The notes beneath the pieces were generated by a model. It was not told the origin of the DNA. It saw only the letters and a program-made list of their open reading frames with translations, and searched no databases. Positions 51,137-59,465 of a DNA stretch of 64,000 nucleotides are shown here, piece by piece; the first letter of the stretch is position 1, and each line of letters starts with the position of its first letter. Source of the DNA: CAMPJU01 sp036675265 (GTDB lineage: Bacteria > Pseudomonadota > Gammaproteobacteria > Xanthomonadales > Xanthomonadaceae). Location of the stretch: NCBI GenBank assembly GCA_036675265.1, contig JAKFFJ010000057.1, positions 12,287 to 76,286 on the forward strand, read 5' to 3'. The position numbers were made by a program, and so were the translations under genes.

Positions 51137-52314
51137 GCGCGCACTCTATCCGCGCCCGCTGCATCCGCGTCGTCGAGGCAGCCGGCGAGGAACTCCAGGG
51201 GATGCTGCACGGGCAATGGCGTGCCGTTGGCCAGGTGCAGGCGGCAACCGATGTTGGCACTGAGCAGCCGGCTGGCGCCGCTGGCGGCGAACTGCGCGAG
51301 CAGCGGTGCACGGAACGCCGCGGCGCGCACCGGGTCGTCGATCATCCGGGTGCCGGCGGCGCCGCAACAGCCATGGCCGGCGTCCAGCAGCACGACGTCG
51401 AGCCCGGGCACGCGCGCCAGCAGGGCACGGGTCGCCTGGCCGCTGCGCACGACGCTCTGCTGGGTGCAGGGCACGTGCAGGGCCACGCGTTCGCGCGTCT
51501 CGCGGAACGCGAGCCGCGCCGGCTGGCGCGCGAGGAACGCCGCCGCGTCCTCCACGACATCGGGCCCGCCCAGCGCGTCGGCCACCGCTTCGTGGCAGCC
51601 GCTGGCCAGGGTGAGCACCTGGCCATAGCCGGCGAAGGCATCGCGGTTGCGCGCGGCGAGGGTGCCGGCGGCCGACCGGTCGCCGGCATGGGCGTGGAGC
51701 GTGCCGCAGCAGCCCTGGCCGCGGGGGACCTCGGCATCGAAGCCGAGCGCCGCGCACAGCCGCGCGACGGCGCCCCGCAGGCCGGCTTCGTACGGACGTG
51801 CGACACAACCGGAAAACAGCGCCACCCGGGTGACCAGGCCCGCGGGCGCCGGCGGGCGTGCCACCCGGCGCGGGGGCCGGGGCAGGGGGCGCAGCGCGCG
51901 CGGCAGCACCGGCCACGCCAGGCGGTACAGCCCGAGCAAGGCGGCGAGCAGGACCGGCATGGCCGCAAGTCGTTCCATGAGGCGGTTGCGCCAGCCCGGC
52001 GGGCGCCGTTCGCGCTGCTGCGCCCGGGCCTCGACCAGGAGCGGGCCGTACTGCACGCCGGCCGGGCACACCGCCTCGCAGCGGCGGCACCCCAGGCACT
52101 GGTCCAGGTGGGTTTCCCCGGCCGGGGTGGGCGCGTCGGGCGCCAGCGCCCAGGCCCGGGCGAGCGCGATCCGCCCCCGGGCCGACTCGGCCTCGATCCG
52201 TTCCAGCGAATAGGTGGGGCAGGCCGGCAGGCACAGGCCGCATTGGACGCACTGGTCGGCCAGCGCCACGAGCCGGCCCGCGGGTCCGAGGGGGCTGGTC
52301 GGGTGTCCGGGCAT
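51133..52314 (-). CDS. GlcF-like iron-sulfur subunit (glycolate oxidase type)
   Basis: 393 residues. Two N-terminal 4Fe-4S ferredoxin motifs, CVQCGLCLPACPTY and CLGCRRCEAVCPAG, are followed by two cysteine-rich CCG domains (ending GCCGTLHAH and GCCGAAGTR). This is the GlcF layout, an electron-transfer partner of an FAD glycolate or D-lactate dehydrogenase, but no such subunit (glcD/glcE) is adjacent, so the partner is unknown. A TAGCAT box 8 bases before the ATG suggests a leaderless transcript. It precedes coq7. Confidence 0.87.
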   Translation of the reverse strand: MPGHPTSPLGPAGRLVALADQCVQCGLCLPACPTYSLERIEAESARGRIALARAWALAPDAPTPAGETHLDQCLGCRRCEAVCPAGVQYGPLLVEARAQQRERRPPGWRNRLMERLAAMPVLLAALLGLYRLAWPVLPRALRPLPRPPRRVARPPAPAGLVTRVALFSGCVARPYEAGLRGAVARLCAALGFDAEVPRGQGCCGTLHAHAGDRSAAGTLAARNRDAFAGYGQVLTLASGCHEAVADALGGPDVVEDAAAFLARQPARLAFRETRERVALHVPCTQQSVVRSGQATRALLARVPGLDVVLLDAGHGCCGAAGTRMIDDPVRAAAFRAPLLAQFAASGASRLLSANIGCRLHLANGTPLPVQHPLEFLAGCLDDADAAGADRVRA

Positions 52315-52359
52315 GGCCGGCGATGCTAGCACCCGGCCCCGCGCGAACGCCTGGGCAGC

Positions 52360-52388
52360 TTGCGGCTCCCGGCCCGGGACGCTATCAT
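52360..52388 (+). promoter_or_regulatory. Predicted promoter of rplM-rpsI
   Basis: -35 TTGCGG (52360-52365) and -10 TATCAT (52383-52388) with 17-base spacing. The resulting leader of about 105 bases before rplM could carry autoregulatory structure; none is obvious beyond GC-rich stems. Confidence 0.55.
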
Positions 52389-52500
52389 TCCGCTTCTTTG
52401 TCGGCCGGATCCATTGGCCACCCACATCGCGAGGCGACGTTCGGCGGCCCGGCACCGGGCACGCGGAACCAGCCCGGCAAGGCACCCCAGAAGAGCCCTC

Positions 52501-52929
52501 ATGAAGACTTTCATTGCAAAGAACGAGACCGTCCAGCGCGACTGGTACGTCGTCGACGCCGAGGGCAAGACCCTGGGCCGCCTTGCCGCCGAGCTCGCCC
52601 GCCGCCTGCGCGGCAAGCACAAGCCCGTCTACACCCCGCACGTCGATACCGGCGACTACCTCGTGGTGGTCAATGCCGAGAAGATCGCGGTGACCGGCAA
52701 GAAGCTGCAGGACAAGATGTACCACCGGTTCACCGGCTACGTCGGCAACCTCAAGTCCGAGAACCTGGCCCAGGCGCTCGAGCGCCATCCCGAGCGCGTG
52801 CTCGAGATCGCGGTCAAGGGCATGCTCCCCAAGAACACGCTCGGCCGCGCGATGTACCGCAAGCTGAAGGTCTACGCAGGCCCGAACCACCCGCACACGG
52901 CGCAGCAGCCGCAGCCCCTGGAACTCTGA
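52501..52929 (+). CDS. rplM: 50S ribosomal protein L13
   Basis: 142 residues matching L13: MKTFIAKNETVQRDWYVVDAEGKTLGRLA, NAEKIAVTGKKL, RHPERVLEIAVKGMLPKNTLGR, LKVYAGPNHPH. Size equals E. coli L13. The usual upstream in-frame extension is not conserved. It forms a two-gene operon with rpsI, two bases downstream. Confidence 0.98.
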   Translation: MKTFIAKNETVQRDWYVVDAEGKTLGRLAAELARRLRGKHKPVYTPHVDTGDYLVVVNAEKIAVTGKKLQDKMYHRFTGYVGNLKSENLAQALERHPERVLEIAVKGMLPKNTLGRAMYRKLKVYAGPNHPHTAQQPQPLEL

Positions 52930-52931
52930 TC

Positions 52932-53324
52932 ATGGCAACCACCCAGAACTACGGCACCGGCCGCCGCAAGTCCTCCACCGCCCGCGTGTTCCTGCGCAAG
53001 GGCAACGGAAGCATCACCGTCAACGAGCGCCCGCTCGACGAGTTCTTCGGTCGCCAGACCGCGCGCATGATCGTGCGCCAGCCGCTCGAGCTGACCAAGT
53101 CGACCGACAAGTTCGACATCCTGGTCACCGTCGAGGGCGGTGGCACCACCGGCCAGGCCGGCGCCATCCGCCTGGGCATCGCCCGCGCGCTGGTCGAGTA
53201 CGACGAGTCGCTGAAGGGCGAGCTGCGCAAGGCCGGGTTCATGACCCGCGACGCGCGCGAGGTCGAGCGCAAGAAGGTCGGCCTGCACAAGGCGCGCCGT
53301 GCCACGCAGTTCTCGAAGCGGTAA
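52932..53324 (+). CDS. rpsI: 30S ribosomal protein S9
   Basis: 130 residues. YGTGRRKSSTARVFLRKGNG, GAIRLGIARALVEYDE and the conserved C-terminus KKVGLHKARRATQFSKR whose final Lys-Arg reaches the P-site tRNA. It is directly behind rplM, the universal L13-S9 pair. Confidence 0.98.
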   Translation: MATTQNYGTGRRKSSTARVFLRKGNGSITVNERPLDEFFGRQTARMIVRQPLELTKSTDKFDILVTVEGGGTTGQAGAIRLGIARALVEYDESLKGELRKAGFMTRDAREVERKKVGLHKARRATQFSKR

Positions 53325-53386
53325 TCGCCCTCCAGGGACGAGGTCGTCCAAGCGGGATTCACGACCGTTGGGTAACATCGCTCCAT

Positions 53387-53461
53387 AGCCCCGTCGCCAA
53401 GCGGTAAGGCACCTGACTCTGACTCAGGCATTCGGTGGTTCGAATCCATCCGGGGCTGCCA
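53387..53461 (+). tRNA. tRNA-Gln (CTG anticodon)
   Basis: 75-nt cloverleaf. Acceptor AGCCCCG/CGGGGCT, discriminator G53458, encoded CCA 53459-53461, anticodon stem CCTGA/TCAGG with loop CTCTGAC (anticodon CTG, reads CAG) and T-arm GGTTCGAATCC. A TAACAT box at 53373-53378 is a likely -10, with the start near the mature 5' end. Confidence 0.97.
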
Positions 53462-53478
53462 CATTCGCGATGCATCCG

Positions 53479-53510
53479 GGAAGCCCGCCAAGTGCGGGCT
53501 TCCTGCTTTC
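53479..53510 (+). terminator. Terminator of tRNA-Gln
   Basis: Perfect 9-bp stem GGAAGCCCG / CGGGCTTCC with a 7-base loop and a short T-rich tail (TGCTTTC). Confidence 0.75.
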
Positions 53511-53596
53511 CGGGCACCCGTCGCGCCGCGGCCACGCTCACGTCGGCAAGACGACATCCGCGGCAGGCTGAACCGGGACTGCCCAGGAGGCGACGG

Positions 53597-54214
53597 ATGC
53601 CCGACCGCGACAAGACACCCCTGTCCACGAAGCAGGCCACCAGCCGCGAGCTCGACGACGCGCTGGAGGACACCTTTCCCGCCAGCGACCCGCCGTCGAT
53701 GACCTCGCCGCTGGCCGCCACGCCCTCGGCGGGCGAGATGCACCCGCATGGCGATGGCAGCGACGTGCGCGTGTACCGGGTGGTGTCGATGGCCGATGCG
53801 TCGGATCCGTTCGGCGCCGACGGCAACGACAAGGGGGGGCGCTGGACCTCCCCCGGCACGTGTTGCGTCTACGCCGCCCGGACGCCGGCGGGCGCGCTGC
53901 TGGAGTTCCTGGCGCACCGCGATGGCGATGGCCCGGCGAACGTGGCGATGGCCGTGGGCGTGATCCCCGCCACGTCGGTGCTGGTGCAGAGCCACGAGCC
54001 CAGCAAGTGGGACGAGCGGCCCTACCGGGCGGACGTGCGCCAGGTCGGCGACGCCTGGATCGCGGAAGGCCATTCGCACGCGCTCGCGGTGCCCAGCGCG
54101 CTGTGCCCGGATGAATGGAACATCCTGCTCAATCCCGCCCACCAGGACCACGCCGCGCTGCGGGTGGCCCGGCTGCAGCCGCTGTCGCTGGACGAGCGGC
54201 TGGCAGGCGGCTGA
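53597..54214 (+). CDS. RES-domain protein with N-terminal FPASDP segment
   Basis: 205 residues. Residues 16-35 (SRELDDALEDTFPASDPPSM) carry the FPASDP motif found in small proteobacterial proteins of unknown role. From about residue 57 a RES domain follows: VYRVVSMADASDPFG (Arg), GGRWTSPGTCCVYAARTPAGALLEFLAH (Tyr, Glu) and ALAVPSALCPDEWNILLNPAHQDH (Ser/Asn). RES toxins are NAD+-degrading or ADP-ribosylating enzymes paired with Xre antitoxins, but no Xre gene lies beside it. The fusion and lack of antitoxin suggest a diverged role. AGGAGGCGACGG precedes the ATG. Confidence 0.85.
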   Translation: MPDRDKTPLSTKQATSRELDDALEDTFPASDPPSMTSPLAATPSAGEMHPHGDGSDVRVYRVVSMADASDPFGADGNDKGGRWTSPGTCCVYAARTPAGALLEFLAHRDGDGPANVAMAVGVIPATSVLVQSHEPSKWDERPYRADVRQVGDAWIAEGHSHALAVPSALCPDEWNILLNPAHQDHAALRVARLQPLSLDERLAGG

Positions 54215-54220
54215 ACCGGG

Positions 54221-54427
54221 TCAGTCGAACGTGGTTTCGCTCTGGACGCAGTCGGCGCCGCCGCAGTCGTGCCAGTCGCGCGCGCGCACCAGTTCGGCCG
54301 GGGTCCAGCCCGCATCGCTGAACATGTCGCGCACGGCGACGCCGTAGCGGGCCGACGACTGGTCGATGGTCTCGTGGCCGGGGTGGGCCTCGAGGCCGGG
54401 AGTGGGTGCGTTGTTCGGATACGGCAT
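54221..54427 (-). CDS. Small soluble protein, unknown
   Basis: 68 residues: MPYPNNAPTPGLEAHPGHETIDQ, then SSARYGVAVRDMFSDAGWTPAELVRARDWHDCGG, then ADCVQSETTFD. It is mildly acidic with two cysteines (WHDCGGADC) that could bind a metal, though the spacing CxxxxC is not a known motif. It is convergent with the RES gene (6 bases apart). An upstream in-frame start adds 25 Arg/Pro-rich residues and is not favoured. Confidence 0.6.
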   Translation of the reverse strand: MPYPNNAPTPGLEAHPGHETIDQSSARYGVAVRDMFSDAGWTPAELVRARDWHDCGGADCVQSETTFD

Positions 54428-54452
54428 GGGTCGCGCCTCGCCGGTTGGTCCC

Positions 54453-54476
54453 GGGGTGACTTCGATCGGGGGTGAC
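54453..54476. repeat. Direct repeat GGGGTGAC in divergent small-gene promoter region
   Basis: GGGGTGAC occurs at 54453 and 54469 (16 bases start to start, about 1.5 helical turns). It lies in the 182-base gap between the two divergent small genes and could be a regulator site. The rest of the gap shows no gene. Confidence 0.3.
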
Positions 54477-54609
54477 CGTTTTAGGGGCCGCCGCGTTAGC
54501 ACCGCGTCACGGCGATGTCGCGGACGCGCACCTACACGGCGCCGCCACGGGGGAGCGGGCAGTGTCGGGGAGCGCCGGGCGACGGCGCGCCACCCGACAG
54601 GAGACTGCC

Positions 54610-54789
54610 ATGGCCAAGCGAGAACTGGTCGAACCGAACCCCGGCGACAAGCGCTACGTGCGCCGCGACGACAACGGTCGCTTCGACGAATCCGACGACG
54701 TGTCCCGTTCCCTCGCGCAGGACGTGCGCCGCGATGCGAAGCACGACGCCCCCAAGGGCCAGGGCGATCGCGGCGACCGCAAGGACTGA
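54610..54789 (+). CDS. Small highly charged protein, unknown
   Basis: 59 residues: MAKRELVEPNPGDKRYVRRDDNGRFDE..., ending DAKHDAPKGQGDRGDRKD. About half the residues are charged and there are no hydrophobic segments, so it should be disordered and soluble. Proteins of this look are annotated in relatives as conserved hypothetical. A strong CAGGAG precedes the ATG. It is 76 bases before ku and might be on the same transcript. Confidence 0.7.
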   Translation: MAKRELVEPNPGDKRYVRRDDNGRFDESDDVSRSLAQDVRRDAKHDAPKGQGDRGDRKD

Positions 54790-54865
54790 CTGACCCCGGT
54801 CCGGCTCACGGCCGCGTCACGGCACGCGGCGAGACTGGTGGGCCCGACTGAATGCGGAACGCGCC

Positions 54866-55771
54866 ATGGCCGCCACGATCTGGACCGGAACCCTGTCGTT
54901 CGGGCTGCTCCACATCCCGGTCAAGCTCATGCCCGGCGAGCGCTCCGTGGACCTGCATTTCAGGATGCTCGACTCGCGCAACAACGCGCGGGTCCGGTAC
55001 GAGCGGGTCAACGCCGAGACCGGCGAGGAAGTGCCCTGGAAGGACATCGTCAAGGCCTTCGAGTACGACAAGGGCAACTACGTCGTCATGGACGCGGAAG
55101 ACATCAAGGCCGCGTCCAGCGACGGCAAGGAAGCGGTCGAGATCGAGGCGTTCGTGCCGCTCGAGGACATCGACCTGCGCCACTTCGAGAAGCCCTACGT
55201 GCTGGTCCCGGGCAAGAAGGCCGAGAAGGGCTACGTCCTGCTGCGCGAAACGCTGCGCAAGACCGGCAAGGTCGGCATCGCCCGGGTCGTGGTGCGCCAG
55301 CGCGAATATCTTTCTGCCGTGCTGCCCCACGAGGACGCCATCATCCTGATGCTGCTGCGCTACCAGCAGGAGATCGTCCCGCTGGAGGAATTCAAGCTGC
55401 CTGAAGGCAAGCCGTCCGACTTCCGGGTTAGCCCGAAGGAGATCGAGATGGCGACCCAGCTCATCGAGTCGATGTCTGTGGGCTGGGATCCCGCGGACTA
55501 CAAGGACGATTACCGCGAACGCCTGCGCGCGGTGATCGACAAGCGGATGAAGAGCGAGGGGGTGGTGTCGCCCGACGCGGACGACGAGGTCGAGCGGGAG
55601 GGCATCGCCACCAACGTCGTCGACTTCGAGAGCCTGCTCAAGAAGAGCATTTCCGAGAACAAGCGCACGCCGGCCAGGAAGGCGGCCACGAAGAAGGCGC
55701 CGGCGAAACGGGCGGCCAAGGCCGCCAAGGCCGCCAAGAAGCCCGCGGCGCGCAAGAGGAAATCCGCCTGA
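54866..55771 (+). CDS. ku: Bacterial Ku, NHEJ DNA-end-binding protein
   Basis: 301 residues. The Ku core starts TIWTGTLSFGLLHIPVKLMPGE and contains VRYERVNAETGEEVPWKDIVKAFEYDKG and YRQEIVPLEEF-like QQEIVPLEEFKLP, forming the homodimeric ring on DNA ends. From residue 265 a Lys/Ala-rich tail (KRAAKAAKAAKKPAARKRK) gives DNA binding and threading, as in longer bacterial Ku proteins. It overlaps the CTG start of ligD by four bases, making a coupled ku-ligD operon. Confidence 0.95.
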   Translation: MAATIWTGTLSFGLLHIPVKLMPGERSVDLHFRMLDSRNNARVRYERVNAETGEEVPWKDIVKAFEYDKGNYVVMDAEDIKAASSDGKEAVEIEAFVPLEDIDLRHFEKPYVLVPGKKAEKGYVLLRETLRKTGKVGIARVVVRQREYLSAVLPHEDAIILMLLRYQQEIVPLEEFKLPEGKPSDFRVSPKEIEMATQLIESMSVGWDPADYKDDYRERLRAVIDKRMKSEGVVSPDADDEVEREGIATNVVDFESLLKKSISENKRTPARKAATKKAPAKRAAKAAKAAKKPAARKRKSA

Positions 55772-58344
55772 GCCTGCAGCGCTACCAGGACAAGCGACGC
55801 TTCGACGCCACGCCGGAGCCGCCGCCGCGCAAGGTGCGCCGCCGGGGCCGGGAGCCGATCTTCGTCGTGCAGCTGCACCATGCCAGCCGGCGCCACTACG
55901 ACTTCCGGCTGGAGGTCGACGGCACCCTGAAGAGCTGGGCGGTCCCCAAGGGGCCCTCGTTGCGCCCCGGCGAGAAGCGCCTCGCGGTCGAGGTGGAGGA
56001 CCACCCGCTCGACTACGCGGATTTCGCCGGCGACATCCCGGAAGGCCACTACGGCGCGGGCCATGTGGACATCTTCGACGACGGCACGTGGACGCCCGCG
56101 GGCGATCCCGCCGATGCCATCCGCCGCGGCAAGCTCGAATTCGAATTGCACGGCGAGCACCTGCGGGGTGGCTGGAAGCTGGTGCGCACGCAGCTCAAGG
56201 GCGGCGGCAAGCCCCAGTGGCTGCTGCTCAAGCGCGACGACGACGCGGCGCGCGATGCGGAGGCCGACGACCTGATGCCCGAGGCCCTGCAGCGCTCCAC
56301 GCGCGCGGACGAGCGCAGGCGCGCGGCGAAGAAGACGCGGAAGACGACCAGGGTCGCCAAGCCGGCGAAACGCGCGCGCAAGGCGCCGGCGGGCCAGTGG
56401 GCGCGGCGGGCCGCTGCGCTCGAGGGCGCCAGGCCTTTGCGCGACGACGTGCCGGTCCCGCCCCAGCTCGCGCTGGCGCGGACCTCGCCCCCGCAGGGCC
56501 AGCAGTGGTTGCACGAGGTGAAGTGGGACGGCTACCGGATGCTCGCCCGGTTGCGCGGCGGCGAGGCGACGCTCCGTTCGCGCAACGACCTGGACTGGAC
56601 GGGCAAATTGCCGCGCCTGGTCGAGGCACTGCAACGGCTGCCGGTGGCCGATGCGGACCTGGACGGCGAGATGATCGCGCTGGACAGCGAGGGTCGCAGC
56701 GACTTCGGCCTGCTGCAGCAGGCGCTCAAGAGCGGCAAGTCCGCGGACCTGCGGTACGCGCTGTTCGACCTGCCGACCGTGGCCGGCGTCGACCTGCGCG
56801 AGACCCCGCTCGTGGCGCGCAAGGCACTGCTCAGGGATCTGCTGGAGTCGGCGCCGAACCCGCCGCTGTTCTACAGCAGCCACGGCGTGGGCAACGGCGC
56901 CGAGGCCTTCGCCGCCTCGCTGGAGGCGGGCCTGGAGGGCATCGTCAGCAAGCGGGTGGACGCGCCCTATGTCGGGGCGCGCAACGGCGACTGGATCAAG
57001 CTGCGCCACCACACCGGCGAGGATTACATCGTCGTCGGGTACACGGCGCCCACCGGATCGCGCACGTCGTTCGGCGCACTGCTGCTCGCACGCGAAGCCG
57101 GGGACGGCGGGCTGGAGTACGTGGGTCGCGTCGGCAGCGGCTACAGCCAGGCGATGCTGCGCACGATCCATCGCGAGCTGCAGCCGCTGCGCCAGGACAC
57201 GCCCACGATCGAACTGCCCGCGCACACGCCGCTGCGCGAGCGGCATGTCACCTGGGTGCGCCCGGAGCTGGTGGTGGAGGTCGCGTTCCGCGGCTGGGGT
57301 CGCGAGGGCCTGCTGCGGCAGGCCTCGTTCCTGCGGCTGCGCGACGACAAGCGGCGCACCGCCCCGCGAGGGCGCCGCGCCGCCGCCCGGGCGCCCGCGG
57401 CCGCGACGACCCGCGCCGCGGCGAAGAAGCAGGCTTCGCCGTCGAAGTCGCCGGCGAAACCTGCCGCCCCCAAGCCTTCCCCCGGCGTGCGCATCAGCAG
57501 CCCGGACCGCATCGTCTACGCCGGCAAGGGCATCACCAAGGGCGAGGTCGCCGATTACTACCGCACCATCGCCGACTGGATGCTGCCCTGGGTCGCGGGG
57601 CGGCCGCTGTCCCTGCTGCGCTGCCCGGACGGCGCCGGTGGCGAATGCTTCTTCCAGAAGAACCACCGCGGTGCGCTCGGCGGCAACGTCGACCGGGTGG
57701 CGTTGACGAAGAAGCGGGGCGAGGACGCGAGCTACATCGCGGTGCACGACGTCGACGGCCTGCTCGAGCTGGTGCAGATGAACGTGCTGGAGTTCCACCC
57801 ATGGGGTTCGACGATCGAGCATCTGGAACATCCCGACACCCTCGTGTTCGACCTGGACCCGGGCCCGGGCGTGGACTGGAAGCAGATCCTGGCCGCGGCG
57901 CGCGAGCTTCGCGACCGCATGGACGACGTCGGGCTGGCATCGTTCGCACGCCTGTCGGGCGGCAAGGGCGTGCACGTCGTGGTGCCGGTCGCGCCCGTGC
58001 ACGACTGGGACACCGCCAAGGGATTCTGCGAGGCGGTCGCGCGGACGATGGCGACCATCGCGCCGGACCGCTACGTCGCCACCGCATCGAAGGAACTGCG
58101 CAAGGGCCGGCTCTTCATCGACTGGCTGCGCAACGGCCGCGGCGCGACATCGGTGGCGAGCTGGTCGCTGCGCGCGCGGCCGGGCGCGGGCGTGGCGATG
58201 CCGGTGCGCTGGGAGGAACTCGGCCGCGCGAAATCCGGCGACCACTACGACCTTCCCGGCGCGCTGCGCCGGGCGGCGCGCCTGACGCGCGACCCGTGGG
58301 AGGGTTGGGACGCGGCGCGCGACCAGGCACTGCCCGGCGCATGA
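55768..58344 (+). CDS. ligD: Multifunctional NHEJ ligase LigD (PE-LIG-POL)
   Basis: 858 residues with a CTG start. Domains in order: 3'-phosphoesterase (about 25-165; FVVQLHHASRRHYDFRLE), ATP-dependent DNA ligase (about 225-540; nucleotidyl Lys252 in KWDGYRML; DGEMIAL; GIVSKRVDAPY), an Ala/Lys linker, then primase-polymerase (about 574-858; catalytic D695/D697 in DLDPGPG). CTG 55768 is chosen because the next codons read SLQRYQDKRRFDATPEP, the conserved LigD N-terminus. AGAGGA also lies 7 bases upstream, and the CTGA overlaps the ku stop. The first standard start, GTG 55834, would cut that segment off and lacks a spaced Shine-Dalgarno. Confidence 0.9.
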   Translation: MSLQRYQDKRRFDATPEPPPRKVRRRGREPIFVVQLHHASRRHYDFRLEVDGTLKSWAVPKGPSLRPGEKRLAVEVEDHPLDYADFAGDIPEGHYGAGHVDIFDDGTWTPAGDPADAIRRGKLEFELHGEHLRGGWKLVRTQLKGGGKPQWLLLKRDDDAARDAEADDLMPEALQRSTRADERRRAAKKTRKTTRVAKPAKRARKAPAGQWARRAAALEGARPLRDDVPVPPQLALARTSPPQGQQWLHEVKWDGYRMLARLRGGEATLRSRNDLDWTGKLPRLVEALQRLPVADADLDGEMIALDSEGRSDFGLLQQALKSGKSADLRYALFDLPTVAGVDLRETPLVARKALLRDLLESAPNPPLFYSSHGVGNGAEAFAASLEAGLEGIVSKRVDAPYVGARNGDWIKLRHHTGEDYIVVGYTAPTGSRTSFGALLLAREAGDGGLEYVGRVGSGYSQAMLRTIHRELQPLRQDTPTIELPAHTPLRERHVTWVRPELVVEVAFRGWGREGLLRQASFLRLRDDKRRTAPRGRRAAARAPAAATTRAAAKKQASPSKSPAKPAAPKPSPGVRISSPDRIVYAGKGITKGEVADYYRTIADWMLPWVAGRPLSLLRCPDGAGGECFFQKNHRGALGGNVDRVALTKKRGEDASYIAVHDVDGLLELVQMNVLEFHPWGSTIEHLEHPDTLVFDLDPGPGVDWKQILAAARELRDRMDDVGLASFARLSGGKGVHVVVPVAPVHDWDTAKGFCEAVARTMATIAPDRYVATASKELRKGRLFIDWLRNGRGATSVASWSLRARPGAGVAMPVRWEELGRAKSGDHYDLPGALRRAARLTRDPWEGWDAARDQALPGA

Positions 58345-58402
58345 CCGGCCGCCGCTGGGGCCGGCGCTACAATGCGCGGTCCCCACGTTCCACGGAAGCA
58401 CG

Positions 58403-59392
58403 ATGAAGCTCGGAAGCCTCAAGGAAGGCGGTCGCGACGGCACCCTCGTCGTCGTGTCCCGCGACCTCTCGCGCGCGGTGCAGGCCACCGGCATCGCGCC
58501 GACCCTGCAACGCGCGCTGGAAGACTGGTCCAACGTCGCCCCGCGGCTCAACGCGCTGTACGACGCGCTGAACGACGGCAGCGCCGACGGTGCGTTCGAC
58601 CTGGACGTCGCCAAGCTCGCCGCGCCGCTGCCACGCGCCTACGAGTTCGTCGACGGCAGTGCGTACCTCCCGCACGTGGCCCGCGTGCGCCGCGCGCGCG
58701 GCGCGGAAGTGCCCGAGAGCTTCTACACCGACCCGCTGATGTACCAGGCGACCAGCGCGGGCTTCCTCGGACCGCGCGACCCGGTCCGCGTGGTCGACGA
58801 GGCCTACGGGATCGACCTGGAAGCGGAGATCGTGGTGGTCACCGACGACGTGCCGATGGCGGCGACGCCGGAAGAGGCCGCGCGCCACATCCAGTTGATC
58901 GGCCTGGTCAACGACGTGTCGCTGCGCAACCTCATCCCGGGCGAACTCGCCAAGGGGTTCGGGTTCCTGCAGTCCAAGCCGCGCTCGGCGCTGTCCCCGG
59001 TGTTCGTGACGCCGGACGAACTCGGCGAGGCCTGGCGTGGCAACAAGGTCCACCTGCCGCTGCTGACCCACGTCAACGGCGAATGGTTCGGCGCGCCGGA
59101 AGCCGGCGTGGACATGCAGTTCGACTTCGCGCAACTCGTGGCGCATGTCGCGAAGACCCGGCCGTTGTCGGCCGGGACCATCGTCGGCTCCGGCACGATC
59201 GCCAACGAGGACACCAGCAAGGGCGCCTCGTGCTTCGCCGAGCGCCGCACGGTGGAGGCGCTTCGCGACGGCAAGCCGTCGACGCCCTTCATGTCCTTCG
59301 GCGACACCGTGCGCATCGAGATGCTGGATGCGGCCGGCGACAGCATCTTCGGTGCCATCGACCAGCGCATCGAGCGCCAGGCGGTGGCCTGA
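58403..59392 (+). CDS. fahA: Fumarylacetoacetate hydrolase family protein
   Basis: 329 residues of the FAH fold. DLEAEIVVVTDDVP with its Glu pair (metal site ExE), GLVNDVSLRN (Asp), FLQSKPRSALSPVFV and GTIVGSGTIANEDTSKGASCFAERRT are present. It hydrolyses fumarylacetoacetate to fumarate and acetoacetate as the last tyrosine-catabolic step; adjacency to maiA supports this over other FAH activities. It starts behind a CTACAATG box about 34 bases upstream (58369). Confidence 0.9.
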   Translation: MKLGSLKEGGRDGTLVVVSRDLSRAVQATGIAPTLQRALEDWSNVAPRLNALYDALNDGSADGAFDLDVAKLAAPLPRAYEFVDGSAYLPHVARVRRARGAEVPESFYTDPLMYQATSAGFLGPRDPVRVVDEAYGIDLEAEIVVVTDDVPMAATPEEAARHIQLIGLVNDVSLRNLIPGELAKGFGFLQSKPRSALSPVFVTPDELGEAWRGNKVHLPLLTHVNGEWFGAPEAGVDMQFDFAQLVAHVAKTRPLSAGTIVGSGTIANEDTSKGASCFAERRTVEALRDGKPSTPFMSFGDTVRIEMLDAAGDSIFGAIDQRIERQAVA

Positions 59393-59465
59393 GCGGAGCC
59401 TGCCCGCGACAGGCGGTCTTCCCCCGCCTCCGTGCCGGGTCTATCTTAGGCGACAGGTCTCGCGG

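Noticed and set aside
52389..52500. Riboswitch or L13 autoregulatory leader before rplM
   Set aside because: The leader of about 105 bases is GC-rich but shows no conserved motif that I can identify.
55834..58344. GTG 55834 as ligD start
   Set aside because: It cuts off 22 residues of conserved LigD N-terminus and lacks a well-spaced Shine-Dalgarno; CTG 55768 fits better.
55510..58614. 1034-residue minus-strand open frame opposite ku-ligD
   Set aside because: Antisense shadow of clearly conserved ku and ligD; no recognisable domain.
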